Source: Phenylobacterium zucineum HLK1
GTDB taxonomy: Bacteria; Pseudomonadota; Alphaproteobacteria; Caulobacterales; Caulobacteraceae
Direction: 5' to 3'
NCBI RefSeq assembly: GCF_000017265.1
Contig: NC_011144.1
Span: 3,078,001-3,142,000 of the forward strand
DNA: 64,000 nucleotides
The translations under genes and the position numbers were made by a program. Shown one piece after another: positions 26,904-34,741 of this stretch. The notes under the pieces were generated by a model. It saw only the letters and a list, made by a program, of their open reading frames with translations. It was not told the DNA's origin and did not search any database. Within the stretch, counting starts at the first letter, position 1. Each line of letters opens with the position of its first letter.

Positions 26904-27900
26904 TCTGCTCGAAGGTGCATTGCCGGGGCGCCTTGTCGGGCCGCCAGCGCACCAGCTTCGTCCCGTGCCGGAAGCGCTCGCCGGTCACCTGGTCGTAGCG
27001 GACCTCCACCACCAGCTCGGGACGCAGCGGCGTCCACTCGCCGGTCCGCTCGGTGCTCCATCGGCTGGGCCCGCCGGGGGCGTTCCCCGTGAAGCCGGAG
27101 CCGCCGGCCAGGGCCTCCAGGCGGCGGGTCAGCTCGGGCCGCTCGGCGTTGGAGATGGTCGAGGTGAAGCCCACGTGGTGCAGCAGGCCGTCGTCGCCGT
27201 AGAGGCCCAGCAGCAGGGATCCCACCGCCTCGGTCCCCTTGGCGTGGCGGAAGCCGCCCACCACGCAGTCGGCGGTGCGGATCTTCTTGATCTTCAGCAT
27301 GGCCCGCTCGCCGGGGACGTAGGGTCCGTCCGCGCGCTTGGCCACCACGCCGTCCAGGACGAACCCGGCCTCGTCCAGCCAGCGGCAGGCCCGGGCCCGG
27401 TCCTCGGTGAAAGGCGAGAGCCGCACCGCCGGCGCGCCGCCGAGCCGGGCGACGAAGGCCTCCAGCGCCTCGCGCCGCTTGGACAGCGGCGCCTCCACCA
27501 GCGAGCGGCCTTTCGCGTCCATCAGGCAGTCGAACAGGGTCAGCGCCGCCGGCTGCGCGGCCGCCAGCTTGCGCACGCGGCTCTCGGCCGGGTGCAGGCG
27601 CAGCTGCAGGGCCTCGAACGAAAGCCGCCCCTCCACCTCGATGGTCAGCTCGCCGTCCACCACGAACCGCTCGACGGGAAGCGCCCGCAGCGCCGCGACC
27701 ACGTCGGGGAAGAAGCGGTCCAGCGGCTTGCCCGACTTGGCCCGCAGCGCCACCTCGTCGCCCGCCCGGAACGCCAGGCACCGGAAGCCGTCCCACTTGG
27801 GCTCGAACCGCCAGCCGGACTCGCGCGGGACCTCGTCCACCAGCTTCGCCTCCATGGGCGGCAGGTCGAGGGGGACAGGAAGATCCGAAAGGCCGGGCAC
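26851..27900 (-). CDS. ATP-dependent DNA ligase (LigC/LigD ligase-domain type)
   Basis: A 349-residue ligase. The nucleotidyl-acceptor lysine is K35 in the motif EPKWDGFR (I). Motif III is ERFVVDGEL-like, later LFDCLM and GVVAKRADGPYVPGERAMLKIKK (IV-V), and a C-terminal OB fold. Such LigC ligases act in repair and in Ku-linked end-joining; no ku or polymerase gene is in the window. Start is a GTG at 27900 (VPGLSDLPVP), favoured because family members begin with this LPVPLDLPPMEAKL stretch; the next ATG is at 27855. It follows the DUF1491 gene by 22 bases. Confidence 0.9.
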   Translation of the reverse strand: MPGLSDLPVPLDLPPMEAKLVDEVPRESGWRFEPKWDGFRCLAFRAGDEVALRAKSGKPLDRFFPDVVAALRALPVERFVVDGELTIEVEGRLSFEALQLRLHPAESRVRKLAAAQPAALTLFDCLMDAKGRSLVEAPLSKRREALEAFVARLGGAPAVRLSPFTEDRARACRWLDEAGFVLDGVVAKRADGPYVPGERAMLKIKKIRTADCVVGGFRHAKGTEAVGSLLLGLYGDDGLLHHVGFTSTISNAERPELTRRLEALAGGSGFTGNAPGGPSRWSTERTGEWTPLRPELVVEVRYDQVTGERFRHGTKLVRWRPDKAPRQCTFEQIRPPARAGGVPSATASR

Positions 27901-27922
27901 GAGCCCTGAAGCGTCCGGCGCC

Positions 27923-28255
27923 TCAGCCCCGTTCCACCGGCTCGACCAGGAAGTGGCGGCCCTGGCGATCCTCGATCTCGACGACCCAGATGTCCGGATC
28001 GATCCGGGCGGCGCGCTCGATGTAGCGGTCGAGGTCCGGCTCCTGGTCGGAGGCGGCCGGCTGCATCCAGACACGTTCGCCGTCGCCGCGGGTGGCCTCG
28101 GAATAGAGCCTCGCCGTGCCGTCCGAGCGGTTCAGCACCTTGACCAGCACGGCCCCGGCCCGCGGGTCGCCCTTGCGGGCCACCACGGCGAAGCCGCCGC
28201 CCAGTTCGGCGCGGCGGATCAGGGCGCCCACCCAGATGTCCGTGGAAAGCAGCAT
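27923..28255 (-). CDS. DUF1491 family protein
   Basis: A 110-residue cytosolic protein matching DUF1491: start MLLSTDIWVGALIRRAELGG, then AVVARKGDPRAGAVLVKV, ending DIWVVEIEDRQGRHFL. The family is alphaproteobacterial and has no known function. The next gene on the strand is the LigC-like ligase, 22 bases away, so they are likely cotranscribed. Confidence 0.9.
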   Translation of the reverse strand: MLLSTDIWVGALIRRAELGGGFAVVARKGDPRAGAVLVKVLNRSDGTARLYSEATRGDGERVWMQPAASDQEPDLDRYIERAARIDPDIWVVEIEDRQGRHFLVEPVERG

Positions 28256-28350
28256 CGCCGCGACCTTTCCCCGCCCGCTAACCGAACTTCAACCACCCTC
28301 CCCTAAAGCTCTCCGCAAGGCCCGAGAAGGCCAGAAGAAGAAAGTCGGTG

Positions 28351-29235
28351 ATGACGGACACGCGCGGAAAAGCGCGGCCGGCGTTTCGGTGGTTGGGGTT
28401 TCTGGGCGCGGCGGCGGCCGCTGCGCCGGCGGTCGCCCAGGGCGGCGCGCCAAGCCTCTTCTTCGAGCGTACCGTGCTGCAGGCGGCGGACGAACGCTGC
28501 GGGCTGCTGACGCCCGACGTGGGCGCCGCCCTGGCCGCCGGCGCGGCCCAGGCGCGCGGCGCGGCGCTGCGCCAGGGCGCCAGCGAGCGCACCATCAAGT
28601 CCCTGGAGGCCCGCGCCCGCACCCGCGCGGCCCGGATGGGCTGCGCCTCGCCCGAACTGGCCCGGGCCGCACTCGACGTGGAGGAGGCCTACAAGGGCTT
28701 CGTCCGCGTCCGCCGCATGACCTACCCCGGCGAGCGGGCCGAGTGGCGCGCCGACCGGACGCTCGCCCGCGACGCCCGCTGGCGCCTCTCGCAGGAGAGC
28801 CGCTTCGGCGCCGACCGCATGACGTTCGGCCTAGCCGGCCGCGCCGCGCCCGGCGTGCTGCTGGCGGTGGCCCAGTTCGCCGACGAGGCCCAGCCCTACG
28901 GGGCCCGGCTGGTGATGCGCGACACGGACCGGACCCTCGGCCCCTACCTGCCCGCCGGCGCCTCGCTGGCCCGCCGCCTGCCGCCCTCCAGCGGCCAGCG
29001 CAGCTTCCTGGCCGAGGCGCGCAGCCCGGCCGGCGCCGACCTGCTGCCCAGGGACGCCCGCTCGGGCTGGGCCCTGCGGTTCCCGGAGGAGGCCGTTCAG
29101 GCGCTCGCCGGGCTCGACCCGCGCGAGGCCGTGGCGGTGCAGTTCCTGTTCCCCGGCGGCGGCGTGCGGACGGCCTATGTGGAGGTGGGCGACTTCGCCG
29201 CCGGCCGCGCCTTCGTGCAGATGGCGGCGCGCTAG
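28351..29235 (+). CDS. Exported protein of unknown function
   Basis: A 294-residue protein with a signal peptide (cleavage near AAPAVAQ, about residues 20-30). I do not recognise the mature part. It begins with a Cys pair region (ERCGLLTPDVGAALAAG and RMGCASPELARAALDVEEAYKGF) suggesting a disulfide, and it looks like a mixed alpha/beta domain. Start is the ATG at 28351; the GTG at 28348 directly before it is also in frame. It ends 3 bases before the stop of the convergent histidine kinase. Confidence 0.75.
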   Translation: MTDTRGKARPAFRWLGFLGAAAAAAPAVAQGGAPSLFFERTVLQAADERCGLLTPDVGAALAAGAAQARGAALRQGASERTIKSLEARARTRAARMGCASPELARAALDVEEAYKGFVRVRRMTYPGERAEWRADRTLARDARWRLSQESRFGADRMTFGLAGRAAPGVLLAVAQFADEAQPYGARLVMRDTDRTLGPYLPAGASLARRLPPSSGQRSFLAEARSPAGADLLPRDARSGWALRFPEEAVQALAGLDPREAVAVQFLFPGGGVRTAYVEVGDFAAGRAFVQMAAR

Positions 29236-29237
29236 CC

Positions 29238-30899
29238 TCAGGCTTCCGCGGCCGGCGCGGGCGCCGGCATCTCGGCCTGCGGCGGAACCAGCACCGGCAT
29301 CCGCACGGTCACGGTCGTCCCCTCGCCCACGCCGCTTTCGATGGCCATCTCGCCGCCGTGCAGGGCGGCGAAGGCGCGCACCAGCGACAGGCCAAGGCCC
29401 GAGCCCGCCGCCCGCTGCTGGGCGTCGCCGGCCTGCTCGAAGGGCCGGCCCAGGCGCTCCAGGTCGGCGGGCGCGATGCCCACCCCGGAATCGGCCACGA
29501 TCAGCTCCAGCGTCTCGCCGGCGCCCTGGGCGGTGACCGTCACCGTGCCGCCGCGCGGGGTGAACTTCAGGGCGTTGGAGATCAGGTTCAGGGTGATCTG
29601 CTTGACCGCCCGCCGGTCGGCCTCGGCCTCCAGCGGCTCGGGCGGCATGACCGCGCGCAGGGTCACGCCCGCCCGCTCGGCCTGGCCGCGCATCAGCCGC
29701 AGGACCGCGCCGACCGCGTCGCGCGCATCGAAGTCCTCGCGCGCCAGCTCGAACCGCTCGGCCTCGATCTTCGACATGTCGAGGACGTCGTTGATCAGCT
29801 CCAGCAGGTGGCTGCCGCTCTCGTGGATCAGTTCGGCGTACTCGCCGTAGCGGTCGCCCATCGGGCCGAACAGCCGCTGCCGCATGATGTCGGAGAAGCC
29901 CATGATGGCGTTCAGCGGGGTGCGCAGCTCGTGGCTCATGTTCGCGAGGAAGCGCGACTTGCCGGCGTTCTGCTGCTCGGCCGAGATCCGCGCCTTCTCG
30001 AGCTCGTGCTCGCGGGCGCGCTGGGCCCGGGCGTCGCGGACGGCGGCGAAGATGCGGTTGGCCCCCAGCCGGCGGAAGGAGACCTCCAGCCAGCCGTTAG
30101 GGTCGTGGGCCGGGACGAAGGCGGCCTCGGCCGAACCCTCGTGGGCGGCCACGTGCAACGCCTCCTCCACCGCCAGGCGGTCCTCAAAGCCGACGAGGTC
30201 GGGCAGGCGCTCGTCCTTCAGGCCGCGGACGCCGCGGCCGAGCAGGTCCGCGCCGAAGGCGTTCAGGATGCGGCCGCCCGGATAGAGCGTCAGCAGGAGC
30301 TGCGGCTGGTGATCCAGCGCCTCGCGCAGCTCGGTCTCGGCCTCGTCGCGGGCACGGTCCGCCCTGGCGTGGGCGCCCTGCAGGCCGATGAGCCCCGCCG
30401 CCAGGCCGACCGCGATCACCCCCATGGCCATGAGGGCCAGCCACTCGGCGCTGGCCGCCGGCGGCGGCGGCAGCGGCAGCAGCACGCCCGCGAGGGCCGC
30501 GATGGCCGCTGCGCCCAGCGACAGGGCGCCCCCCAGCGCGAGCAGGCCGCTGCGGCGGAAGGCCGAGGCCGCGGCCATGGGCGCCAGGCACCAGGCCGCC
30601 AGCGGACCGGCCGCCCCGCCCGTCAGCAGCGCCGCGGCCGCGGCGGCGACGGCCCAGATCAGCAGGGTGATCGCCGCGGCCCCCTCGAACAGCGACAGGA
30701 GGGCGCCGAAGATCGCCGCGGCGGCGAGCACCGCCAGCGCCGGCAGTTCCACGCCGAAGGGCGCGGCTCCGCCCCAGGCGACGGCGGCCGCCCCGGCGCC
30801 CGCGACCACGGCCGCCACCGCCGCGTGCCAGGCGGCCGCGAACGGCGCGGCGGGCCGGCGGCGCTTCTTCCTGGCGGACGTGAGGCGGACGTACGGCAC
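29238..30899 (-). CDS. DivJ/PleC-type sensor histidine kinase with six-helix membrane N-terminus
   Basis: A 553-residue kinase. The N-terminus (about residues 20-172) has about six hydrophobic segments, followed by a PAS-like region (about 185-295). The phospho-acceptor is H323 in FLANMSHELRTPLNAIMGF with the conserved downstream stretch GYGEY/RYGEYAELIHESGSHLLELINDVLDMSKIE. The ATPase has NLISNALKF, DSGVGIAP and GSGLGLSLV. This combination of 6TM sensor and H-box fits DivJ, the DivK kinase of Caulobacter, or its PleC/PdhS relatives; I cannot decide. Start is a GTG at 30899. Confidence 0.85.
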   Translation of the reverse strand: MPYVRLTSARKKRRRPAAPFAAAWHAAVAAVVAGAGAAAVAWGGAAPFGVELPALAVLAAAAIFGALLSLFEGAAAITLLIWAVAAAAAALLTGGAAGPLAAWCLAPMAAASAFRRSGLLALGGALSLGAAAIAALAGVLLPLPPPPAASAEWLALMAMGVIAVGLAAGLIGLQGAHARADRARDEAETELREALDHQPQLLLTLYPGGRILNAFGADLLGRGVRGLKDERLPDLVGFEDRLAVEEALHVAAHEGSAEAAFVPAHDPNGWLEVSFRRLGANRIFAAVRDARAQRAREHELEKARISAEQQNAGKSRFLANMSHELRTPLNAIMGFSDIMRQRLFGPMGDRYGEYAELIHESGSHLLELINDVLDMSKIEAERFELAREDFDARDAVGAVLRLMRGQAERAGVTLRAVMPPEPLEAEADRRAVKQITLNLISNALKFTPRGGTVTVTAQGAGETLELIVADSGVGIAPADLERLGRPFEQAGDAQQRAAGSGLGLSLVRAFAALHGGEMAIESGVGEGTTVTVRMPVLVPPQAEMPAPAPAAEA

Positions 30900-31064
30900 G
30901 GTCAGCGTTCGAACCTCTCCAAGCGGGCGCGGCCGAAGCCTAGCCGCACGCAGGTTGTGCGGGTAGGCCGCTCGCGCAGCGGGCGAATACGCCCCCGGAT
31001 AAGGAAATCGTAAGCGCGATCGCGGACGCTCGCCCTATCAGACGCGCAGGCCGAAGGCCTTTCC

Positions 31065-31838
31065 ATGCCCCCAGCGGCCCCTCTCCGACACACGTCCGCA
31101 GACTCGAAGGCCGCCCAGACGGCGCCCGACCGCCGCGCAGCCGCGACCGACGCCCAGAAGCGCTCGTTCCTGCGGATGGTCAGCCACGAACTGCGCACGC
31201 CGCTCAATTCGATCCTCGGCTTCTCTGAGATTCTCACTTCAGAACTCTACGGCCCCTTGGGGGCTCCGCAGTACAAGGAATATGCCGGGATCATCCGCGA
31301 GAGCGGGCAGAAACTCCTGAAACTTGTGAATCAGGTGTTGGAAATCGCACGGCTCGAGAACCAGAGCGTCGATTTCGATCCTCGTCCCGAGCCGCTGGAG
31401 GCGGCGCTCGACGACGTCCTGGCCGGCCTCGCCGACGAGATCGAGGCCCGTCACGTGGCCGTCGAGGTGACCGGAAGGGGCGATCTCCCCGTCGTCACCG
31501 CCGACCCGCGGGGCCTGCGGACCGTGCTCCATCACCTACTGCACAACGCCGTGGCCTTCTCGCCCGAGGGCGGGACGGTCTGGGTGGGGGCCCAGGCGCT
31601 GGCGGGGGGCGTCGAGATCGTGATCCGCGACGAGGGCGAGGGGATCGACCCGGCCGAGCTGCCGCGGCTGATGACCCCCTTCGAGCAGGGGGAGAACGCC
31701 CTGACCCGCCATACCGAGGGCGCGGGGCTGGGGCTGCCGATCGCCGACCTGACCTGCAAGGCCATGGGCGGGCGGCTCACGCTGGCCTCCAAGCCCGGCA
31801 AGGGGCTGACGGCCGGCCTGCGCCTGCCGGCCGCCTGA
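31065..31838 (+). CDS. Soluble orphan histidine kinase
   Basis: A 257-residue kinase with no membrane helix and only about 40 residues in front of the H-box (H41 in FLRMVSHELRTPLNSILGFSEIL). The ATPase part has LHHLLHNAVAF, DEGEGIDP and GAGLGLPIAD. The H-box and following helix (YGPLGAPQYKEYAGIIRESGQKLLKLVN) resemble the DivJ/PleC/PdhS group, as does the kinase at 29238. The two are divergent with a 165-base gap. It could sense or modify DivK-like regulators, but no receiver domain or partner gene is adjacent. Downstream is SufE. Confidence 0.88.
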   Translation: MPPAAPLRHTSADSKAAQTAPDRRAAATDAQKRSFLRMVSHELRTPLNSILGFSEILTSELYGPLGAPQYKEYAGIIRESGQKLLKLVNQVLEIARLENQSVDFDPRPEPLEAALDDVLAGLADEIEARHVAVEVTGRGDLPVVTADPRGLRTVLHHLLHNAVAFSPEGGTVWVGAQALAGGVEIVIRDEGEGIDPAELPRLMTPFEQGENALTRHTEGAGLGLPIADLTCKAMGGRLTLASKPGKGLTAGLRLPAA

Positions 31839-31904
31839 GAGACGTCGCGAGCAAGGTTGCGGCGCGAGGTTGCAGCGGGGGGCCCCGCCCCTTAAGTGGC
31901 CGCC

Positions 31905-32327
31905 ATGTCCGCCATCGACGACGCGCTGACCGAGCTCAAGGACGAGTTCGAACTCCTGGGCGACTGGGAGGAGCGCTACCGCTATGTGATCGAGCTCGGC
32001 CGCGAACTCGCCCCCTTGAGCGACGCCGAGCGGTCCGAGGCGAACAAGGTGCGCGGCTGCGCGAGCCAGGTGTGGCTGGTGACCGAGCCGCAGGCGGACG
32101 GGGCCCTGAGGTTCCGCGGCGATTCCGACGCCCACATCGTGCGCGGGCTGATCGCGGTCCTGCTGCGGCTCTATTCCGGCCGCCCGCCCGAGCAGATCCT
32201 GGCGTTCGACGCCAAGGCGGCTTTCGACGAGCTGGGCCTGTCGGGCGCGCTCTCCTCGCAGCGGTCGAACGGCCTGGCCTCGATGGTGACGCGGATCCGC
32301 CGGGACGCCGAGCTGGCGGCGGCCTGA
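31905..32327 (+). CDS. sufE: SufE sulfur-acceptor protein
   Basis: Takes sulfur from the SufS cysteine desulfurase for Fe-S assembly. The 140-residue product has the SufE pattern ELKDEFELLGDWEERYRYVIELGREL and the acceptor C52 in KVRGCASQVW, then GRPPEQILAFDA. I chose the ATG at 31905; a GTG at 31896 is in frame but not preferred. It is convergent with the PAS-type gene, 6 bases apart. Other suf genes are not in the window, which is common for sufE. Confidence 0.93.
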   Translation: MSAIDDALTELKDEFELLGDWEERYRYVIELGRELAPLSDAERSEANKVRGCASQVWLVTEPQADGALRFRGDSDAHIVRGLIAVLLRLYSGRPPEQILAFDAKAAFDELGLSGALSSQRSNGLASMVTRIRRDAELAAA

Positions 32328-32333
32328 CCGGCC

Positions 32334-32822
32334 TCAGGCCGCGCGAATGCCGCTCTGGATCTGTCCCAGGCCGACCACGGCGTCGTAGCCCAGGATCATG
32401 TCCACGTCGCGCCCGTTGGACGCCAGCGGCAGGCGCAGCCAGACGACCGACAGGTGCGAGGCGCCGCGCCAGGCGAGGTTGTGGATTCCCACGGCCGGCT
32501 TGCCGTCGGCCACCAGCCGGCCCAGCTCGCTGCGCCAGTAGTCGGCCGCGGCGCTGTTGTAGACCTCGGCCAGCCGCCGGCCAGTGATCTCGCGGCCATA
32601 GACCGAGTAGAGGCCCGTGCCGGCCAGGCGGATCCGGTAGTCCACGGGCTCGCCCGGGATGACCTCGGTCAGGCTGATGGTGGGCAGGAGGCGCTTGAAG
32701 CCGGCGGGATGGATGTCGGCGCGCGCCGGCAGCCCCGCGCCACGGCGCAGCGAAACCCAGTAAGCGAAGAGCTCCTCATGCGCGCGGATCGCCGCAGCAG
32801 GGGCTCCGATCTGCGCCGCCAT
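32334..32822 (-). CDS. PAS-type (PAS_5/DUF) protein
   Basis: A 162-residue protein of a family common in alphaproteobacteria, PAS-like: LFAYWVSLRRGAGLPARADI, LLPTISLTEVIPGEPVDYRIRLAGTGL, YGREITGRRLAEVY, then a final strand with SVVWLRLPL. No output domain is present, so it may be a sensor partner or adaptor. The ATG at 32822 has AGGA upstream on the minus strand; the longer start (GTG at 32864) is less likely. Four GANTC sites lie within 58 bases just upstream, so methylation-dependent (CcrM/GcrA) control is likely. Confidence 0.8.
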   Translation of the reverse strand: MAAQIGAPAAAIRAHEELFAYWVSLRRGAGLPARADIHPAGFKRLLPTISLTEVIPGEPVDYRIRLAGTGLYSVYGREITGRRLAEVYNSAAADYWRSELGRLVADGKPAVGIHNLAWRGASHLSVVWLRLPLASNGRDVDMILGYDAVVGLGQIQSGIRAA

Positions 32823-32827
32823 CAACA

Positions 32828-32885
32828 GATTCCTGAACAAGGACTTGGAATCACAGCGAATCACTTATCGCCTGATGCGCGAATC
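32828..32885. promoter_or_regulatory. Cluster of four GANTC (CcrM) sites
   Basis: GATTC 32828-32832, GAATC 32848-32852, GAATC 32858-32862 and GAATC 32881-32885. GANTC is rare in such GC-rich DNA, so four in 58 bases is notable. The cluster overlaps the leader and promoter of the PAS-type gene (start at 32822, minus strand), where CcrM-methylated sites recruit GcrA-sigma factor holoenzyme in Caulobacter. Confidence 0.65.
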
Positions 32886-32948
32886 GGCGGCAAGGCCAAA
32901 AGATGGCGCAGGCGCAAGAAAAGCGATGCGGCTAGACTGCAAACGCAA

Positions 32949-32972
32949 ACGCCCGCCGTCACCGGCGGGCGT
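32949..32972 (-). terminator. Terminator of mucR
   Basis: ACGCCCGCCG-TCAC-CGGCGGGCGT, a perfect 10-bp stem at 32949-32972. On the minus strand it is followed by GTTTGCGTTTGC, a T-rich tail. It lies 45 bases after the mucR stop. A second hairpin GCGCCGG...CCGGCGC is at 32991-33010, closer to the stop. Confidence 0.8.
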
Positions 32973-33017
32973 CCGAACACTGTCATTCGGGCGCCGGACC
33001 TGGCCGGCGCCGGGATC

Positions 33018-33437
33018 TCAGCGCTTCTTGCGGGGCGCCTGACGGCCGCCCTGGCCCAGGCCCATCTGCTTGGCCAGATCCGAGCGCGCCTTGGCGTAGT
33101 TCGGCGCCACCATCGGATAGTCCTTCGGCAGCCCCCACTTCGCCCGGTACTCCTCGGGGCTCATGTTGTACTTGGTGCGCAGGTGCCGCTTCAGCGACTT
33201 GAACTTGCGGCCGTCTTCCAGGCAGACGAGGTAGTCCGGCGTGATCGACCGGCGGATCGGCACGGCCGGCTCCTTCGGCTGGGCCTCGACGGCCTCGGCG
33301 CCGGAAGAGACGCCGGCCAGGGCGCGGTGGACGCTCTGGATCAGCCCCGGCAGGTCGGCCGCGGCCACCGTATTGTTGCCCACATAGGCGGAGACAATGT
33401 CCGCCGTCATCTCGATGACTTCCGTCTTCTCGTCCAT
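33018..33437 (-). CDS. mucR: MucR/Ros-family transcriptional regulator
   Basis: A 139-residue DNA-binding regulator, an AT-rich-DNA binder that in Caulobacter controls the S-to-G1 transition together with SciP and CtrA. Sequence features: [15 protein letters not shown] region at the start, then the Ros/MucR zinc-finger block [22 protein letters not shown], and the tail [27 protein letters not shown]. Of the four zinc ligands of Ros, C72 and H85 are kept, the second Cys is D75 and the last His is replaced (K89/Y90). I chose the ATG at 33437; the extension to 33533 is not family-like. Confidence 0.94.
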   Translation of the reverse strand: MDEKTEVIEMTADIVSAYVGNNTVAAADLPGLIQSVHRALAGVSSGAEAVEAQPKEPAVPIRRSITPDYLVCLEDGRKFKSLKRHLRTKYNMSPEEYRAKWGLPKDYPMVAPNYAKARSDLAKQMGLGQGGRQAPRKKR

Positions 33438-33723
33438 TCTTCCGTTCCGCGCGGTCCGCGCCAAAGAGGCTGCGGAATTGAATCGCAATAAGAGCAGGCG
33501 CTCATTATCTGGAACGCTGACGCTGCACAACACAGAAATAGGTAATCCTCCGCATCATTATGCGGAAGTTCAGTTTCCAGAACGGAAAACAATGGTCCGA
33601 CGCCTCCGCGCCAGTAAGCCTGACCTTTGTACCTTGGGTCCGGGCCGCCCGGCATGTTGCGGCGCCGCAGACTAGAGGCCGGCGGCGCCGCGGAGTAACG
33701 CGTTACGCGAACGCGCGGAATGC
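33438..33723. promoter_or_regulatory. AT-rich mucR upstream region with three inverted repeats
   Basis: A 286-base gap between mucR and the broken crotonase gene, with no credible gene and a lower G+C than its surroundings. Three palindromic elements are visible: TCCGCAT-CATT-ATGCGGA at 33549-33566, TTTCC-N5-GGAAA at 33574-33588, and the perfect 12-base GTAACGCGTTAC at 33694-33705. MucR proteins bind AT-rich DNA and autoregulate, so these may be operator sites for MucR or another regulator. The strand and promoter are not certain. Confidence 0.5.
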
Positions 33724-34609
33724 TCAGGAGAACTTCGGCGCCTGCCAGTGCGGCCAGATGTCGGGCATGTCGACGGACACCCGGTCGGGATAATTGGGCT
33801 GGCGCTTCTCGAGGAACGAGGTGACCCCCTCGCGCGCATCGCCCGACTTGCCCCGGGCCTGGATGGCCCGGCTGTCGGCCTTGTGCGCCTCCATGGGATG
33901 GCTCGCCCCCGCCATGCGCCAGATGAGCTGGCGGGTCACGGCCACGGAGACCGGCGCGGTGTTGTCGGCGATCTCGCGGGCCAGGGCCTTGGCGGCCGGC
34001 AGCAGCTCATCGGGGGCGTGCACCGAGCGCACCAAACCCCGGTCCAGCGCCTCCTGCGCCGGGAAGATGCGGCCCGTGTAGCACCACTCCAGCGCCGTCT
34101 GGACGCCCACGAGCCGGGGCAGGAACCAGGACGAGGCCGCCTCGGGGTTGATCCCGCGCCGGGCGAAGACGAAGCCGTACCGCGCATCGGTCGAGGCCAG
34201 GCGGATGTCCATGGCCAGCTGCATGGTGACGCCCACCCCGACGGCCGCGCCGTTGCAGGCCGAGATCACCGGCTTGAGGCTGTCGTAGATGCGCAGGGTC
34301 ACCAGGCCCCCCCCCGTCCCGCTGGACGCCCTCGGGCGCCCGGGCGGCGCGGTCCTCGCCCCCGCGGGCGTCGTAGTCGAAGGTCTGGGCGCCGGCCGAC
34401 AGGTCGGCCCCGGCGCAGAACGCCCGGCCGGCCCCGGTGACGATCACGGCCCGCACCGCGTCGTCCCCGTCGGTCTCGTCGAAGACGGCGATCAGCTCCT
34501 TCATCATCTGGGTGTTGAAGGCGTTCAGCTTGTCGGGCCGGTTCAGGGTGACGACGGCCACGCCGTCCTCCACCGCGTAGTCCAGGGTCTCGAACTTGGG
34601 CTGGGCCAT
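33724..34609 (-). pseudogene. Enoyl-CoA hydratase/isomerase (crotonase) broken by a frameshift in a C9 tract
   Basis: Beta-oxidation hydratase. The 5' part starts at the ATG at 34609 (MAQPKFETLDYAVEDGVAVVTLN) and holds the first crotonase motifs (GAGRAFCAGADL). The 3' part, in another frame from about 34302, carries NGAAVGVGVTMQLAMDIRL and GFVFARRGINPEA, through EGVTSFLEKRQP to the stop at 33724. They join at a run of nine C (34307-34315, G on the coding strand). With eight, the frame reads D-G-G-G-L-V-T-L-R and gives one intact protein of about 294 residues. Either a homopolymer sequencing error, a recent mutation, or a phase-variable switch. Confidence 0.88.
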
Positions 34610-34741
34610 GGGCGTCTTTCCTCTCTGCCGTCTTCTGCGGCGGCCATACCGGCCCGCTTGACGGACCGTAGGTCAAGGCCCGCATTTCCCGGAAAGAGAA
34701 GCACATGTCGGCGGGACCAACCCGCCCGCGGGAGTGAAAGC

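Noticed and set aside
28116..31013. A 965-codon open frame on the plus strand
   Set aside because: It runs across the secreted-protein gene in another frame and antisense to the DivJ-like kinase; no conserved motifs.
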